Positions 61,222-64,000 of a stretch of 64,000 nt of DNA are shown piece by piece (within the stretch, counting starts at the first letter, position 1; every line of letters begins with the position of its first letter). The translations under genes were made by a program, and so were the position numbers. The stretch covers positions 1,426,001 through 1,490,000 of the forward strand of contig NZ_CP039143.1 of assembly GCF_013343215.1 (NCBI RefSeq). Direction: 5' to 3'. Below the pieces are notes generated by a model. That model searched no databases, was not told where the DNA came from, and worked only from the letters and a program-made list of their open reading frames with translations. This DNA comes from Acinetobacter sp. 10FS3-1. Lineage in GTDB: Bacteria > Pseudomonadota > Gammaproteobacteria > Pseudomonadales > Moraxellaceae.

Positions 61222-61768
61222 GCATGTATGCCAAAATAAAAAACGAGCTTATCTTATGGTTTTTAAGCTTAAATTGTTGTCTTTATTGATGATTTACTTA
61301 TTCTAAAAAAAGATAAAGATTTTATTGACTAAAGGTTCATTCTTAATATTCAAGTGATTAGTTCAATCTTACCAACGCAGTTTTAACAAATCTGAAGTGT
61401 AAAATTATAAAAGCCGAAACAGTGAGATTTTCTTGAATATTTAAACTCAGAAGAAATACAAGCTCTGTTTTCCATACAGAGAGCTGGAAAATTATTGGCA
61501 CTGTGGGTTTCGCAAAGCACAGTTAATACAAGAATATTTATCTACGTGCTGTTTTAGAATTAGGCGGTTTTCTTCAATACTTTTTAATACCTGAGCATTT
61601 TATCTTTGATCTTTTAGATAAGGAGTTCACTGCTTAAGATTACTTTTACCGCATCATTTTCTTTTATTTCGGCGGCGGGGTTCGCTGTATATTGCTTACT
61701 CAGGATTAAATTGTGGATTATGTTAGAATCCTGTAGGGCTGACATTCAACACATCTGAGGGAATACAC
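61222..61768. other. 547-bp gap upstream of lpxB
   Basis: AT-rich non-coding DNA between the divergent TauE-like gene and lpxB. It includes a small stem (CTCTGT/ACAGAG, about 61463-61481) and a candidate extended -10 promoter for lpxB near 61721. No gene or RNA family is recognised. Confidence 0.4.
61721..61729 (+). promoter_or_regulatory. Candidate extended -10 promoter of lpxB
   Basis: TGTTAGAAT matches an extended -10 element (TGn plus TAGAAT), 40 bp before the TTG start. No good -35 box is seen, as for ftsY. Confidence 0.4.
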
Positions 61769-62941
61769 TTGCAAAAACGGAAACTTAAAATCGGAATCGT
61801 GGTGGGAGAGGTATCGGGAGATACGCTTGGTGCAAAGCTCATCCGTAGTTTTCGAGAGCAGGGTATTGATGTGGAATTTGAAGGGATTGGCGGGCCGCAA
61901 ATGTTGGCCGAAGGCTTTAAGAGCTATTATCCAATTGATATTCTGTCAGTCATGGGAATAGTTGAAGTTCTCAAAGATATTAAAAAGCTGTTTGCCGTCC
62001 GTGATGGTCTGGTGGACATTTGGAGTAAAGATCCGGTCGATATTTTTATTGGTATTGATGCGCCTGATTTTAACCTGCGTCTTTCTAAAAGCCTGAAGCA
62101 GAAGCAGTTACCGATTAAAACCGTGCAATATGTCAGCCCCTCGGTGTGGGCATGGCGTCAGGGACGTGTGCATGGAATTAAAGCCAGTATTGATCTGGTC
62201 TTGTGTTTATTTCCTTTTGAAAAAGTGTTCTTTAAAAAGTGGGATATTCCAGCGGCCTTTGTCGGCCATCCACTGGCAGGTCAGTTGCCGCTAAAAAATG
62301 ATCTGACCGAAGCTCAGACAGAACTGGGGCTGGATCCGGCATTGAAATACATCGCCTTGCTGCCAGGAAGCCGTCGGGGAGAGATTGAGCGTTTAGGGCC
62401 ATTGGTCCTGGATGCAGCCAACCTTTTACACCAGAAACATCCCGATTATATTTTCCTGGTTCCTGCCATTAATGAGGCGCGCAAACAGCAAATTGAAAGT
62501 TTGTTGGTGCAATATCCGGCCAGTTTAACAGCGCGGGTACGACTCATAGAAAATAGCGGTCGCGAGTCAAAGATTGGCCGTCAAGTGATGAATGCCTCGA
62601 ATATTATTGCCTTGGCTTCCGGGACCGCGACGCTGGAGGCGATGCTATTGCATCGACCAATGGTGACCTTCTATAAACTGCATTGGCTGACTTATCGAAT
62701 TGCCAAACTGTTGGTGAAAATTCCTTATTTCTCATTGCCAAATATTATTGCGGGCAAAAAAGTCATTCAGGAACTCATCCAGTCTGAAGCAACCCCAGAA
62801 AAGCTGGCGACCGAAATTGAAAAGCTGATGAGTATTGAAGTGGCTCAGATTCAGGTTATGCAGCACATCACTATGCACAAGCAGTTGCTATCCAGTAATA
62901 GTGAAGATCCTGTTAAGGCAATACTAGACTTAGTCCAATAA
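61769..62941 (+). CDS. lpxB: Lipid A disaccharide synthase LpxB
   Basis: A GT19 glycosyltransferase that joins UDP-diacylglucosamine and lipid X to give the lipid A disaccharide, at the inner membrane. The 390 aa protein starts at TTG 61769 (GAGGGA 8 bp upstream). Family features: GEVSGDTLGAKLI near the N-terminus, FIGIDAPDFNLRL, YVSPSVWAWRQGRV, LLPGSRRGEIERLGP and ASGTATLEAMLLH. It often follows lpxA in other genera; here it is alone. Its 3' end overlaps the convergent AraC gene by 12 bp. Confidence 0.96.
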   Translation: MQKRKLKIGIVVGEVSGDTLGAKLIRSFREQGIDVEFEGIGGPQMLAEGFKSYYPIDILSVMGIVEVLKDIKKLFAVRDGLVDIWSKDPVDIFIGIDAPDFNLRLSKSLKQKQLPIKTVQYVSPSVWAWRQGRVHGIKASIDLVLCLFPFEKVFFKKWDIPAAFVGHPLAGQLPLKNDLTEAQTELGLDPALKYIALLPGSRRGEIERLGPLVLDAANLLHQKHPDYIFLVPAINEARKQQIESLLVQYPASLTARVRLIENSGRESKIGRQVMNASNIIALASGTATLEAMLLHRPMVTFYKLHWLTYRIAKLLVKIPYFSLPNIIAGKKVIQELIQSEATPEKLATEIEKLMSIEVAQIQVMQHITMHKQLLSSNSEDPVKAILDLVQ

Positions 62942-63880
62942 TCGAACTTTAGTGCCCTGGCAATTGGAGCGATAGCGGGTTGGCGTTTGTTCAAACTGTT
63001 TTTTAAAGCTTTGACTAAACGCCGTCTCAGATGAATAGCCCACCAGATAGGCAATTCGCTGGATGCTAAATCCGCTATTTCTTAAATATTGGGCAGCTAG
63101 GCGCAGACGGTGCTGTTGCAGATAGGCCAGAGGCGGTTCACCCACGACCTGAGTAAATAGTTGGGCAAATTTGGATCTGGACATGTGACATTGTCCGGCC
63201 AGACTTTCAACGGTCCAAGGTAGTTCCGGTTTGCCATGAATAACTGCCAGTGCATTCGACAGTTCAGGATGTGAAAGGGCATTCAGCCAGCTTGAAGCAT
63301 CTTCCAGATTCAGAATATGATCACGGACACATTCAATCAGTAAGATACTGACCAGATGGTCCAAAATTTTATCACGTCCCGGACGCTGCTGCTGGGTTTC
63401 TTGGGCCAGAAACTGTAGGCCGATTTGTAGCCATTCCGGGGCCGTATCACCCAGAATATGCTGAATATGCAGATGCTTGGGTAAGGCACTGAGCAAAGGT
63501 TTAGCCATCTGAATATCCATACTTGAGCGAATGGCCAATATAAAACTGTGTTCTGCCGATTGATCCGGATTGAGATCTACACATTGCTGCGAATGGGTCG
63601 GAAAAAACGGATTAATCGGAAAGTATTCAGAGAAGTCGGTGGTATCCGGGCAAGACAGGCGGTGTGCAGTGCCCGCGGGTAATAACACCAGATCGCCTTG
63701 TTGCAGCTCAAGCAGACTGCCGTCCATGAATTTTAATTGTGCTTGGCCATGTAACAGTACATAAGCCAGCATGGATGGTTCATGCTGATAGGCAAAGCCA
63801 CCCGGATGAAAGACCTTAATATAAAGGTATTCTGATTTCTCCAAATGAATATCATCAAAAATTTTACTTAAAGCATCCAT
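62930..63880 (-). CDS. AraC-family transcriptional regulator
   Basis: A 316 aa regulator. The N-terminal 180 residues form a cupin-like ligand-binding domain (YVLLHGQAQLKFMDGSLLEL, GDLVLLPAGTAHRLSCPD). The C-terminal AraC domain (about 215-312) has two helix-turn-helix units: WTVESLAGQCHMSRSKFAQL and FSIQRIAYLVGYSSETAFSQ. The organisation is typical for regulators of a nearby gene, but the target lies beyond the window edge or elsewhere. The effector is unknown. Confidence 0.9.
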   Translation of the reverse strand: MDALSKIFDDIHLEKSEYLYIKVFHPGGFAYQHEPSMLAYVLLHGQAQLKFMDGSLLELQQGDLVLLPAGTAHRLSCPDTTDFSEYFPINPFFPTHSQQCVDLNPDQSAEHSFILAIRSSMDIQMAKPLLSALPKHLHIQHILGDTAPEWLQIGLQFLAQETQQQRPGRDKILDHLVSILLIECVRDHILNLEDASSWLNALSHPELSNALAVIHGKPELPWTVESLAGQCHMSRSKFAQLFTQVVGEPPLAYLQQHRLRLAAQYLRNSGFSIQRIAYLVGYSSETAFSQSFKKQFEQTPTRYRSNCQGTKVRLLD

Positions 63881-64000
63881 GCCTAACTCGATGTGACTAT
63901 TTTAGTCAGTTTATTTCAAATGATCTGGTTTTTGTGATTGAGGGCCAAAATTTGGCCCATGGAGCCAAAGACGCTGACATAGTTTTTCTGGACTTTAAAT

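Noticed and set aside
63881..64000. Possible 3' end of a minus-strand gene at the right edge
   Set aside because: Two or three frames read through from the edge but none shows recognisable family sequence; too short to call.

Overview
The window is a stretch of gammaproteobacterial core chromosome that looks like Acinetobacter (Moraxellaceae). This rests on the protein sequences, the gene order (kdsD-kdsC-lptC-lptA-lptB; metZ-ybaB-recR-rnd; prmB-aroC), a moderate GC content with AT-rich intergenic DNA, and an rRNA operon carrying tRNA-Ile and tRNA-Ala in the spacer. Species cannot be fixed by eye. No prophage, CRISPR array, plasmid origin or intact transposon was seen.

Left part (1-12.8 kb): cysS; a tRNA-Gly gene with a near-consensus promoter; the LPS/LOS operon kdsD-kdsC-lptC-lptA-lptB (Kdo precursor supply plus the transport machine's ATPase, bitopic subunit and periplasmic bridge); a three-gene type I secretion operon (TolC-like channel, ABC exporter with a C39-like domain, HlyD-like adaptor) with no substrate gene beside it; an IMPACT/YigZ protein with a hexapeptide acyltransferase; and a double universal stress protein.

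12.9-21.1 kb is mostly minus strand: O-methyltransferase, M15-type peptidase lipoprotein, 7Fe ferredoxin, MutS, HIT protein, a small YARHG-like protein, a beta-hydroxyacid dehydrogenase and an alpha/beta hydrolase. 21.2-28.9 kb is plus strand: metZ, ybaB, recR, rnd, ycgL, a small membrane protein, a MoxR ATPase/VWA pair, and a stand-alone divergent TrpB. 29-34.3 kb holds a CBS protein, four small poorly known genes and a paired M16 peptidase system. ftsY, two tandem nitroreductase paralogues (the first broken by a one-base deletion) and a DUF2057 protein follow.

38.2-43.9 kb is a complete rRNA operon (16S, tRNA-Ile, tRNA-Ala, 23S, 5S) with promoter and terminator. Just downstream is a heavily decayed IS30-family transposase that the open reading frames do not reveal. 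45-51.2 kb, on the minus strand, has a lytic transglycosylase, a GNAT enzyme, two adjacent acyl-CoA dehydrogenases (one without the usual catalytic Glu) and an AarF/UbiB-like kinase.

51.4-64 kb: a Lys-rich exported protein, prmB-aroC, a GNAT gene with an internal deletion, an AEC transporter, a tandem glycine riboswitch directly ahead of a DadA-like FAD oxidoreductase, ispF, a tyrosine-phosphatase-like protein lacking its catalytic Arg, a DAHP synthase, a TauE/SafE transporter, lpxB, and an AraC-family regulator.

No clearly new multi-gene system was found. The most informative items are the riboswitch-oxidoreductase unit, the possible heteromeric acyl-CoA dehydrogenase, the divergent TrpB, and the three decayed genes (IS30, nitroreductase, GNAT).
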